From contig CM061225.1 in assembly GCA_030844895.1 (NCBI GenBank), positions 107,026,688 through 107,090,687 of the forward strand: 64,000 bases of DNA, written 5' to 3'. This DNA is from Ambrosia x helenae. Its lineage: Eukaryota; Streptophyta; Magnoliopsida; Asterales; Asteraceae. The notes beneath the pieces were generated by a model. That model was given only the letters and a program-made list of their open reading frames with translations, was not told where the DNA came from and ran no database searches. Below, piece after piece: positions 30,803 through 40,267 of the stretch. A program made the position numbers and the translations under genes. Positions within the stretch are counted from its first letter, which is position 1, and every line of letters begins with the position of its first letter.

Positions 30803-31740
30803 TCACCAACCAATACTATTAATATTAAATCTACACCATACGTTCCAATTGAGTGTAGGTTGCTTTGCTCTTGTTTTGATCCAAAATAGACTTAGCGTCT
30901 TGATGTCACCCAAAACTTTTGTGATTGAAACTTGACTTTGATTAAAAACCACCTCGTTCCTGTTCTTCCAAATGCACCAAATTGTAACCAAGCATATCGA
31001 ATAAATCGCCTTTTTCCTGAATCTAGAACCACTAATAAACCGGTGGAGTTGAAGAAGATCTTTAAAATGGAAGGCGTATATCGGCCCGATTTTACACCAT
31101 TGCGCCACGAGTTGCCAAACTGTTTGCGTAAAGGCACATGAGATGAAAAGATGATCCGTAGTCTCCGCAAATTCCCTACAGAAAGGGCATAAATCCGTGC
31201 CCACATTGACGTTCCTGTGTAATAAAGCACTTCGAGTCGGAATCCTGTCTTGTTCGGCTCTCCATGCGAAAATCAGCACCTTGTTCGGCACCCATGAACA
31301 CTTGTCAACAATAAAATCTGCTGCCTCGAACCTGGATTCATGCATACGCCTCTTCACAGTACCCACTGAAAACTGGCATTCCCAACCCGAGCCCCAAACC
31401 CAACAGTCAGCCTCATCGGACAGAACAGGAGCCGTGATACAACCGTAAAATTGGTCCAGTTCTGCAAGTTCCTCAGCTGTAAAAACGTTGCGTTTCCATT
31501 CCCAAACCCACCCAAATCCCGTCGGAGAGACCCTTTCAGCAACTGAAACCTTCTTGCGACGTTCAAGTGCAAACAAAGCTGGGAATAGGACGGCGAGTGG
31601 AGTATCCAACGCCCAACTATCCAGCCAGAAAGACACACCCAACCCGCAGCCCACAACCCCTTTAATAGCCCAACCCACATCCATCCCACCCCGTTTCACC
31701 AACTCCATCGATTTATGTACTTGTTTCCATGGACCAGAAA
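30803..31740 (-). pseudogene. LINE-2 ORF2, C-terminal part with zf-RVT
   Basis: An open frame on the minus strand continues to a stop at 30803. It contains W-V-P-N-K-V-L-I-F-A-W-R followed by C-P-F-C-(x)n-H-L-F-I-S-C, the reverse-transcriptase zinc-binding domain, and the usual KNRNEVVF tail. It is severed from the rest of ORF2 by the inserted LTR element at 31741. Reading upstream past the junction gives no continuous frame. Confidence 0.85.
31736..31740. repeat. Target-site duplication AGAAA, left
   Basis: AGAAA precedes the LTR at 31741 and follows the LTR copies at 34155, 34756 and 35357 (35358-35362 for the last). The repeats after the inner LTRs arise because the flank is part of the amplified unit. 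Confidence 0.9.
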
Positions 31741-32000
31741 TGTTAGCATATAATATTTGATTTATCATAAGTATATATTATATATCATAAGTCTAGAATA
31801 GAAATAAGTGAACCATTGTGTCACAAGTTAATTATTAGTAGTTATTATAGTTTGAAGGGTCATGTCTATTAGAGACACACCCATTAGCCAAGTATAAATA
31901 GGCTTGTACCCCATCATTTGTAAATTGTATGAAACTTTCTTTGTTTATAAAACACTTAGTTTCTCTCAATCATTCCCTCAAACGATCCTGAGATCTCACA
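31741..32000 (+). repeat. TR-GAG 5' LTR (260 bp)
   Basis: It starts TGTTAGCATATAATATT and ends GAGATCTCACA. The TATA box TATAAATA is at 31893-31900. It differs from the outer right LTR (35098-35357) at one base that I could see (tcaatcatt against tcaattatt). Confidence 0.95.
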
Positions 32001-32016
32001 TTTGGCATCAGAGCAT
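32001..32016 (+). other. TR-GAG primer-binding site
   Basis: TTTGGCATCAGAGCAT directly after the LTR, matching the initiator tRNA-Met 3' end with one mismatch. Confidence 0.88.
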
Positions 32017-32434
32017 TAGGTTCTTTCATTTGTTCCATCGATTACAAGACTCGAAGAAGGCGACGATCATATATCATCCTCTGTTTCACTGCAGAAAACA
32101 GAGACCGATATATTTTCAGTTTTAAACATCGGAACACAGAATCAAGGCCAAAAAGGATTAAGAAAGATCAATACACAAGTTATATAACCGTTTCAAAGAA
32201 GGAACAGGCTGAAAAGAAAGATTCCGGCGAAAACAGAAAATCCGGCGAACGATTCCGGCGATCTCGAAATCAAAACGCTACATCACAAATCATCGATCAA
32301 ACGGAATAAAAAAGGGAACAGAATTTAATGTTTTAAAAGTAATATTATATTTTGTTTATAAAAAAAAAAGTCAAAAGGATTTGGCTTTAAAAAATATATG
32401 ATTTAGAAAAATATTTAAAAAAAACAAAAAGGGA

Positions 32435-32765
32435 GTAACGGTTCTGATTTGCCCTGCAACCGAAGGACCAGTTCTTAGAACAGTTGGTTTGATTTGCTTG
32501 ACAACCGAAGAACCCCGTTATTGGTTTTGATTTGTCCTGCAACCGAAAGCCCCGTTACTGTTCTCAGTGCGCAACAATTGGTTTGATTTGTTAGACGACC
32601 GAAAGACCCAGTTGGTAGGTTTTGATTCGTCTCACAACCGAAGACCCCGTTATTGTTGTGATAAAAGGAATAGTTGGTTTTGATTCGTTATAAACGACCG
32701 AAAGACCCCGTTACTATTCTTGGAATTAAGGTTTTGATTCGCTACGCGACCGAAAAACCAGAAGA
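32435..32765 (+). repeat. Leader tandem repeats of the TR-GAG element
   Basis: About seven diverged units of 40-60 bp share ggttttgattcgt(c/t)..caaccgaa(a)gaccccgttattg. They lie in the untranslated leader between the primer site and gag. A packaging or structural role is possible but not shown. Confidence 0.75.
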
Positions 32766-32939
32766 AGATAATTTGATCCGAAGTCATTTAGGCTGATATC
32801 AAATTAATCCAAAGCAAGGTTGATATTGATTTGATCAGAGGCTAGCAAAGTTGATATCAAATCAATCCGAAACCAAAGAAGTTAAAGTTACGTTAGTGTA
32901 TTTACCAATATTGGAAAGAAGAAAAAGAAGACACAAACA

Positions 32940-33824
32940 ATGACTAAGGAGAAGGAAGTCATAAGAGAAGAAGGAACGTCAATGACCTTCCAATGCCCAA
33001 CTCTAAGTTCTACGAATTACACTATTTGGGCAGTAAAAGTTAGAGCAATTTTCAACATACATGGGATTTGGGAAGCAATAGAACCAACAGGTGAAGTCGA
33101 TGCAAAGAAAAATGCCAAAGCTATTGCTTATCTTTATCAAGCCATGCCAGAAGAACTAGTATTTCAAATCGCTCATCATACAAACGCTAAAGACATTTGG
33201 GAAGATTTGAAAGCAAGATATGTAGGAGCAGACAGAGTTAAAGAAGCAAGAATGCAAACACTCGAATCAGACTTTGAAGCTCTAAAGATGAAAGACTCAG
33301 AATCACTAGATGATTTTACAGGCAAAATTAGTAAACTTGTCTCACAAGCCAACAACCTTGGATCTACAATTGATAACAAAAGATTAGTAAGGAAAATACT
33401 AAGCTCCGTACCAGAAAAGTACATCCAAATTGTTGCTGCAATCGAACAGTTTGCCGATCTTAATACTATGCCATTTCAAGAAGTTATCGGAAGACTAAAG
33501 GCATACGAAGAACGCATCAAGAAACCAGAAGAAGGTGAATCACACAGTAAACTCTTATTCACCAAAGAAGATGCTAAAGGAAAATTCAAGGAAGATAAAT
33601 GTGAACATTGTGGTCATGCAAATTCAAGTCAAGGACGTGATAAAGCTAAAAATTGGAAGACTTGGAGAAATAAAGACAACAGGAGGTACCAACAAAACAA
33701 GAGCTATATAAGATGCTACAATTGCAATGATTTTGGACACCTCAAACACGAATGTCCAAAACTAAAAGAAAAGGAGGAAGCTCATCTAGTTCAATGTGAA
33801 GAAGTTGGACCAGTAATGCTATAA
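32940..33824 (+). CDS. Copia-type Gag, 294 aa, stand-alone
   Basis: The ATG at 32940 opens an unbroken frame ending TAA at 33822-33824. It has the copia gag region (about residues 15-200; STNYTIWAVKVRAIF near the N-terminus) and a CCHC knuckle CYNCNDFGHLKHECPK (about 260-275). A second, incomplete Cys/His cluster (CEHCGH) precedes it. The stop lies where protease should begin. Gag alone can form particles and bind RNA, so this element may supply or use particles with enzymes from a partner. It resembles the copia-1 Gag along its length. Confidence 0.9.
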   Translation: MTKEKEVIREEGTSMTFQCPTLSSTNYTIWAVKVRAIFNIHGIWEAIEPTGEVDAKKNAKAIAYLYQAMPEELVFQIAHHTNAKDIWEDLKARYVGADRVKEARMQTLESDFEALKMKDSESLDDFTGKISKLVSQANNLGSTIDNKRLVRKILSSVPEKYIQIVAAIEQFADLNTMPFQEVIGRLKAYEERIKKPEEGESHSKLLFTKEDAKGKFKEDKCEHCGHANSSQGRDKAKNWKTWRNKDNRRYQQNKSYIRCYNCNDFGHLKHECPKLKEKEEAHLVQCEEVGPVML

Positions 33825-33895
33825 GCAAGACGCAATGAAGATGATCAAGACCCTACTGCAAAGTATTGAAGATAAATCAAAATTAAGGGGGAGAA

Positions 33896-34155
33896 TGTTA
33901 GCATATAATATTTGATTTATCATAAGTATATATTATATATCATAAGTCTAGAATAGAAATAAGTGAACCATTGTGTCACAAGTTAATTATTAGTAGTTAT
34001 TATAGTTTGAAGGGTCATGTCTATTAGAGACACACCCATTAGCCAAGTAAAAATAGGCTTGTACCCCATCATTTGTAAATTGTATGAAACTTTCTTTGTT
34101 TATAAAACACTTAGTTTCTCTCAATTATTCCCTCAAACGATCCTGAGATCTCACA
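33896..34155 (+). repeat. TR-GAG second LTR (unit 1)
   Basis: 260 bp following aaattaagggggagaa. The TATA box is altered to TAAAAATA (34048-34055). Confidence 0.95.
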
Positions 34156-34496
34156 AGAAATAGTTAACCTAGTAGGAATCGGTTGGAGCTATGGATAGAC
34201 CAAATCACATTTGGTCATGCAAATTCAAGTCAAGGACGTGATAAAGCTAAAAATTGGAAGACTTGGAGAAATAAAGACAACAGGAGGTACCAACAAAACA
34301 AGAGCTATATAAGATGCTACAATTGCAATGATTTTGGACACCTCAAACACGAATGTCCAAAACTAAAAGAAAAGGAGGAAGCTCATCTAGTTCAATGTGA
34401 AGAAGTTGGACCAGTAATGCTATAAGCAAGACGCAATGAAGATGATCAAGACCCTACTGCAAAGTATTGAAGATAAATCAAAATTAAGGGGGAGAA

Positions 34497-34756
34497 TGTT
34501 AGCATATAATATTTGATTTATCATAAGTATATATTATATATCATAAGTCTAGAATAGAAATAAGTGAACCATTGTGTCACAAGTTAATTATTAGTAGTTA
34601 TTATAGTTTGAAGGGTCATGTCTATTAGAGACACACCCATTAGCCAAGTAAAAATAGGCTTGTACCCCATCATTTGTAAATTGTATGAAACTTTCTTTGT
34701 TTATAAAACACTTAGTTTCTCTCAATTATTCCCTCAAACGATCCTGAGATCTCACA
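34497..34756 (+). repeat. TR-GAG third LTR (unit 2)
   Basis: It carries the same altered TATA (TAAAAATA, 34649-34656) as the second LTR. Otherwise it is near-identical to the others. Confidence 0.95.
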
Positions 34757-35097
34757 AGAAATAGTTAACCTAGTAGGAATCGGTTGGAGCTATGGATAGA
34801 CCAAATCACATTTGGTCATGCAAATTCAAGTCAAGGACGTGATAAAGCTAAAAATTGGAAGACTTGGAGAAATAAAGACAACAGGAGGTACCAACAAAAC
34901 AAGAGCTATATAAGATGCTACAATTGCAATGATTTTGGACACCTCAAACACGAATGTCCAAAACTAAAAGAAAAGGAGGAAGCTCATCTAGTTCAATGTG
35001 AAGAAGTTGGACCGGTAATGCTATAAGCAAGACGCAATGAAGATGATCAAGGCCCTACTGCAAAGTATTGAAGATAAATCAAAATTAAGGGGGAGAA

Positions 35098-35357
35098 TGT
35101 TAGCATATAATATTTGATTTATCATAAGTATATATTATATATCATAAGTCTAGAATAGAAATAAGTGAACCATTGTGTCACAAGTTAATTATTAGTAGTT
35201 ATTATAGTTTGAAGGGTCATGTCTATTAGAGACACACCCATTAGCCAAGTATAAATAGGCTTGTACCCCATCATTTGTAAATTGTATGAAACTTTCTTTG
35301 TTTATAAAACACTTAGTTTCTCTCAATTATTCCCTCAAACGATCCTGAGATCTCACA
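35098..35357 (+). repeat. TR-GAG fourth LTR (unit 3)
   Basis: It retains the TATAAATA box (35250-35257) found in the first LTR and is followed by AGAAA (35358-35362) and LINE-2. The gag tail of the same unit has private changes (gaccggtaatg, caaggccct). Confidence 0.95.
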
Positions 35358-35365
35358 AGAAATAG

Positions 35366-37480
35366 TTAACCTAGTAGGAATCGGTTGGAGCTATGGATAG
35401 ACCAAATCACATTTCTCCAAAGCGCACCAGAATCCGTTTTGAACCGCCACCACCACTTTGCCATCATTGCTAAGTTTGCGTCGAGAAGAGAACCGAAGCC
35501 AAGACCACCATAATCAATCGGAGAACATACCCTATGCCAAACAACCCAATTCATACTCGCTTTGTCTTCCGAACATCCCCAAAAAAACACTCGCCTCATC
35601 TTATCTAGTTCATTAAGAATCCTTCTGGGGCTTTAAACAATGTGAAGTAGTACGTAGGTAAGGCACTAAGGACAGATTTGATAAGCGTTACCCGACCACC
35701 AAAAGACAACGTCTTCGCTTTCAGTAGTAAGTTTATTCCTAAACGCGTCCACCACCGGTTTCCAATGTTTACAAAGATTCATATTCGCACCAACTTGTAG
35801 GCCAAGATAAATAAATGGAAACGATCTCGGCTTACACCTAAGTGCTTCGGCCATAAACTGAACTTCATCGTTCGGAACACCCACCCCAAAAACACTACAC
35901 TTCCCCAAGTTTACCTTTAGGCCCGACACTAAGGGAAAGCACCGGAGTAAGCGTTTAAGGTTCCAAGCATTACATAGTGACCATTCACCAAGGAATACCA
36001 CGTCATCCGCATATAAAAGATGTGATAATACGGTATTACTAGAGCCACATACAAGGCCACTAAACAAACCCACCTCGACCGCCCGCTTCATCACACATGA
36101 TAGAGCTTCCATGGCAATTAGAAATAAGAAAGGAGAAATAGGGTCCCCTTGCCTAAGCCCGTGGCTGCAAGCAAATTCGTGAGTTGGCGAACCATTTACC
36201 AAAACCGAGGCTCTAGCTGAAGTGACAATTGCCATGACCCATTTACACCACCTACTCGGAAAATTCATTTGGGTCATAATCGACTCTAAAAATTCCCAAC
36301 TCAATGAGTCGTAAGCTTTCTCGATATCCACCTTGAAGATCATACCTTCTCTTTTTTGTTTCTTCATCCACCTAATGACTTCGTTTAGCATCAACGGCCC
36401 ATCCGTTATATTACGGCCAGAAAGGAAAGCCGATTGCTCGGGGATATCAACTTTCCAATGACCGACTTGAGTCTAGACACCAACACCTTGGAAAGGACTT
36501 TATTAATGCACCCGACCAAACTAATTGGACGATAGTCATTAAAACCCAACGGGTCCTTCTTCTTAGGAATTAACGCTATAAATGAAGACGCGCACCCGGG
36601 TCCCAATTCAGCCCCGTTATGAAAATCATGGAAAAGTCGGACAAATCAGCCTCAAAACCACTCCAACACCTTTTAAGGAATCTAAAATTGAACCCGTCCG
36701 GTCCTGGTCCCTTGTCGCCTTCACACTCCCAAACCGCATCCTTTATCTCTTGGTTAGAAAACGGTCTGCAAATGAATTCAGCATCAGAATCAGAAATTAT
36801 GTTAATATTCGGACAAAGAAGCTTCGGACGAATCGGCATTGGCTCCTTAAATTTACTCTCAAAGAAAGTGAAAGCTCTATCTTTTATGAACGTAGGATTA
36901 GTGACCCAATCGCCCTCAACCATTAAACCGTTAATCCTCTTACTTGAAGCGTTCGCATTAATAATCCCATGATAATACCGAGAATTTTCATCACCATCCG
37001 TAGCCCATTTCACCCTGGCTTTTTGCCTAAGATCTGCTTGCTTGCGTCTATCAAACTCTAACATAAATGCCTTTGCTTCAGAATATGAACTAGACTCTTG
37101 GCTAGATAGATCCCTAGATTCGGCCAGCTTGTCGAACTTGTCCACCACCACTTTCATCTGATTATAAGTTACATTCAACTTAGCCTTCTCAACAACAACC
37201 CACTCTTTTATCCTCCTTTTCAAGCACTTAAGTTTCGTAACCACCGCTAAGTCAGACGGCCCAGAGAACTGAAACTGATCACATAACCCCATCACGAACT
37301 CCAAGAACCCAGGTAGTTCCAGCCATGAGTTAAAAAAGCGAAACGGTATGTGGCCAAAGTCTGTAGCCACCACTGATAACGTTACAGGACTATGATCAGA
37401 AAACAATCTAGAGAGGGCCGTAACTGAAGCATCACTCCACTTCGTCTTAAACGCGTCGCAAACCAAGAACCTGTCTAACT
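35366..37480 (-). pseudogene. LINE-2 ORF2, endonuclease C-terminus and reverse transcriptase
   Basis: On the minus strand the frame begins in the endonuclease (KLDRFLVCD, then the SDH motif at about 37400) and continues to the start of RT (36576). It changes frame near 36600 and again near 36400, then runs through RT with GLRQGDPISPFLF and an intact YADD (LLYADDVVFLG, about 36000). Stops interrupt it between 35666 and 35600. The remainder reaches the LTR-element insertion. It is therefore a truncated, frameshifted copy that cannot encode a working protein, though its catalytic box is preserved, unlike LINE-1a. Confidence 0.87.
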
Positions 37481-37610
37481 TGCTAAAACTTGAGATATTT
37501 TGTTAATAAATTTTAATGGGTAAAATTGTAAAAAAAAAAAAATTGGCTATTGATTGGAAAGTGTAACAGAAGTTAGTTCCTTTTTGGATTGGAGTAATTG
37601 AAATAAATAA

Positions 37611-37989
37611 TCCCAACTATTGACCATTGGCCAATAACGTCCCAACTATGAAAATAACCACTAGCGGTCCCAACTTTCGACATATTGGCCACCAATGGTC
37701 CCGGTTAGTCTGATCACTAACTCCGTTAGTGCGATGCTGACGTGGCATGCCACGTAAGATGCCACGTAGGATCATTTTGCCACCTAGGATGCCACATAGG
37801 ATCATTTTGCCACTTAGGATGCCACGCAGGATCATTTGCCACCTAATCATGCCACATCAGCATCACACTAACGGAGTTAGCCTCGGTTAGTTTGGGACCA
37901 TTGGTGGCCAATATGTCGAAAGTTGGGACCGCTAGTGGTTATTTTCGTAGTTAGGACTGTTATTGGCCAATAATCAATAGTTAGGACTA
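37611..37989. mobile_element. Foldback element with ~130-bp arms
   Basis: Left arm about 37611-37745 and right arm about 37855-37989 are inverted copies (ccactagcggtcccaacttt against its complement). The centre holds three 30-bp units (37759-37848) built on atgccacgtaggatcatttt. There is no coding capacity. A related, shorter palindromic sequence with gctgacgtggcatg motifs lies at 43060-43260. It is probably a non-autonomous MULE-like element; the class is uncertain. Confidence 0.7.
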
Positions 37990-38560
37990 TGGTGTTGGTC
38001 AAAATTTTATTGTTAACCTTTCGGTTAACAAATTTTGATTGGTGAATGTATACAAGTGATCCGAGGTGAAAGAAACAATATAAATCATGGGGGTTAAGAA
38101 TGGTAGGAGGAGAGTAAAACAGGATCCAAATATTGAATCAGAGCCTTAGAGGGCTAGCTTTTTAATTCCCTTCTTACTCATAAACTTATTCCAATTTACT
38201 GGACCAAGGTCCACTTAGATAGCCCATTTAAATATGATTTTGTTAGCCCAAATAATGAATTATAACATGTTTGTATACCTGATTAAGATCAAATTATTGA
38301 TTGCTTCTTGTTGCTTTACCACCTGCATCACCAATAATTCTCATTGTTGAGTATTAGTCTGTTGGTAAAGTTCTAATTATATTATGATATAAAGATTTAT
38401 ATAAATTACCATTGAAGATTTATTAGCGTTAGCGGGTCATTAGCATCCAATCGTCTCATGTTTAGCTTAGTTACAACATTTTAACTCATTTCCTTTATAC
38501 CCTACCATTTATGACATAACTAATATCTAATAAAACCTATACAAAACGAATGGAGCACTT
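37990..38560. other. Intergenic, no gene seen
   Basis: AT-rich, without coding frames, repeats or motifs I can defend. Confidence 0.5.
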
Positions 38561-39040
38561 GTCTAGGTGTGTTCATGAGCTGAGCCGAATCAGGGCAAGC
38601 TCAGGCTCGGCTAGGATTTGAAATCGAGCTGAAAATCTAACCTCGATCTCGGCTTAGTTTTTAACCGAGCCAGCTTAGATTGGTTTTTGGTTTGGCTCAA
38701 ATTTAAAAAGAAAAACTAAAAATAGATTTAAAATTCGATAGTCTCTCAATAGTTCAAAAGAACACATTCACCGACAAAGCACATTATAAGTTCATCAGCA
38801 TACGAAATAACTCCCAAATTATATGCGATAGATGTCCAATTGCACTCCTAAATACTAACATGTTTGAAATTAGAATCACTATTAAATTTAATAACTTAGG
38901 TCGTCGAATAATTATCATTATGATACGGTTTATTAAAATAACTTGGTTACTGTTAAATTCAATCCCAAACACACGATCATCATGCTATCTTAACAACTAT
39001 TAAAGATGTAACACCCCCCCCCCCTATTAACATTTTTATA

Positions 39041-39915
39041 CTCCTTCCGTCCCATTTTAAATGTCATGGGCCCACAAACACATATTAAGAAATCTTTTAT
39101 TGTATGTTGTAAAATCTATACATATAATAAACCAAAGCCATTTTAATGACATGACACTCAAAGAGGGTATTCTTTTCATTGAGTGTGTCATGTGTCATCC
39201 CATATGGCAAGGGCTTTATTTTAGGAAAATAATAATTTAAAATTTAAAAACAAAATTAGATTTTTATCTCTAATGTTTCCTCCCATAACTATTAAACGTT
39301 AATATCTTTTATATACGAGATTTTTTAAAGAAAAAAATTACACCAAATTAACGAGCGTTTTATTATCTTTCCAACGGGTACCATAGTGTTATATAAAAAA
39401 TGGAGAAAAAAACGACTATTTTTTTGTGTGGTTTTGTTCATACTGGAAAAAAACATAAAGTGTTCAGGTTATTCATTAATCATGTATAGGCAAGTCATTA
39501 GTTATGTTCAAACCAGTAAATATGAATTTTATTTACAACATGTGTTAGCATTGGAGTTGTACATTGTTTTAGGTTAGGTTTTAATATTAGAGTTATACAT
39601 TGTTTAAGGTTATGCACTAACATTGGAGATACATTGTTAATTGTTTTAGGTTAAGTGCTACCCGAAGCTTTCCTGCATTTAACTGTAAAACGCTTCAGTC
39701 TATTTCAGATGTAAAATTGATATTTCAAATTAGACTTCTCAACCCGGGACGCTCCCGGGATATAATCTAGTGACAATAATATACTCAAGTTATTATTTCA
39801 AATCTTTGATTATCTTTTGTCTTTTATGGGCAAAACTGAAAATTGCTTAGAAATTGACATTTAATTTAGGACAACAAAAGGTAAAAAATGGACATTTAAA
39901 ATGGGATGGAGGGAG
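39041..39915. mobile_element. Stowaway-type MITE, split by a Helitron
   Basis: Ends CTCCTTCCGTCCCATTTTAA and (reversed) CTCCCTCCATCCCATTTTAA are the well-known Stowaway (Tc1/mariner) termini, flanked on both sides by TA (39039-39040 and 39916-39917). Without the 656-bp Helitron at 39115-39770 it would be 219 bp, a normal Stowaway size. Confidence 0.88.
39115..39770 (+). mobile_element. Short non-autonomous Helitron (656 bp)
   Basis: It begins TCTATACATATAATAAA after an A and ends CTAG (39767-39770) before a T, the canonical A/T insertion. A hairpin CCCGGGA-CGC-TCCCGGG (39743-39759) lies 7 nt before CTAG. There is no Rep/helicase. It interrupts the Stowaway MITE, which dates it as the younger insertion. 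Confidence 0.85.
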
Positions 39916-40267
39916 TAGTATATTACATGTATATAAAAATAATATATATTTAAAACTAGAACCCAGCCGAGCTAGGCCCGATTTCTAACCTAGCTGAGCC
40001 GGCTCAGCTCAGTTTCAAACTAGGCCATATCAAGCGAGTTTTTTTTTCCAAACTAAATCCGAGTGAGCTCCGAGCCACGAGCTTCCTACATGTGTCCACT
40101 ATTCCCATCATATATCGTATGCAAAGGAAGAACATGCACTCACAGTAAGTTTGAGCTCAGCCTCTAATGGAGTAATGGTGACACTCTATTCTCAATTCTA
40201 GAATCATTTATAAGGAGATCCGTTAAATATGACAGTCAAACAGAATAGACCCTAAACTAATTAAAAC

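Larger units (their letters stand above)
31741..35357 (+). mobile_element. Gag-only LTR retrotransposon (TR-GAG type) with four LTRs
   Basis: The order is LTR (31741-32000), primer site, repeat-rich leader, a complete gag frame (32940-33824), polypurine tract and LTR (33896-34155). Two further partial copies follow, each with a gag tail and an LTR. No protease, integrase or reverse transcriptase is present, so it must be moved by another element; copia-1 in this window is a plausible relative. It inserted in LINE-2 with a 5-bp AGAAA duplication. A later tandem amplification created the extra LTRs. Confidence 0.9.
33612..35414 (+). repeat. Three tandem copies of a 601-bp unit
   Basis: Units lie at 33612-34212, 34213-34813 and 34814-35414. 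Each contains the gag 3' end with the zinc knuckle, the polypurine tract, a whole 260-bp LTR, the AGAAA duplication and the adjoining 52 bp of LINE-2. The join fuses LINE sequence (..aatcacattt) to gag (ggtcatgc..), with at most 1-2 bp of overlap. The copies differ by only a few bases. Confidence 0.95.
30688..37490 (-). mobile_element. 5'-truncated L1-type LINE (LINE-2), split by a gag-only LTR element
   Basis: On the minus strand it starts within the endonuclease domain near 37490, continues through reverse transcriptase and zinc-binding region, and ends in an A-run (T-run at 30688-30695 on plus). The LTR element at 31741-35357 and its tandem duplication interrupt it. Its proteins resemble those of LINE-1a but are clearly a different copy. 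I could not identify its target-site duplication. Confidence 0.85.
38564..40103. mobile_element. Possible outer TIR element enclosing a MITE and a Helitron
   Basis: The left sequence ctaggtgtgttcatgagctgagcc.. and the right sequence ..gagccacgagcttcctacatgtgtcc are roughly inverted. Both sides are rich in gagctcggct motifs, which recall a common plant foldback/hAT-like repeat. If real, it contains the Stowaway and Helitron units below. The inverted repeat is weak and no duplication was confirmed. Confidence 0.35.

Noticed and set aside
34183..34425. 80-codon zinc-knuckle frame (and its copy at 34784) as real small genes
   Set aside because: They start at TTG with a stop just upstream and arise only from the tandem duplication. 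Kept as a finding, not as a CDS.
36582..36972. Plus-strand frames of 110-120 codons within LINE-2
   Set aside because: Antisense shadows of the minus-strand LINE ORF2.
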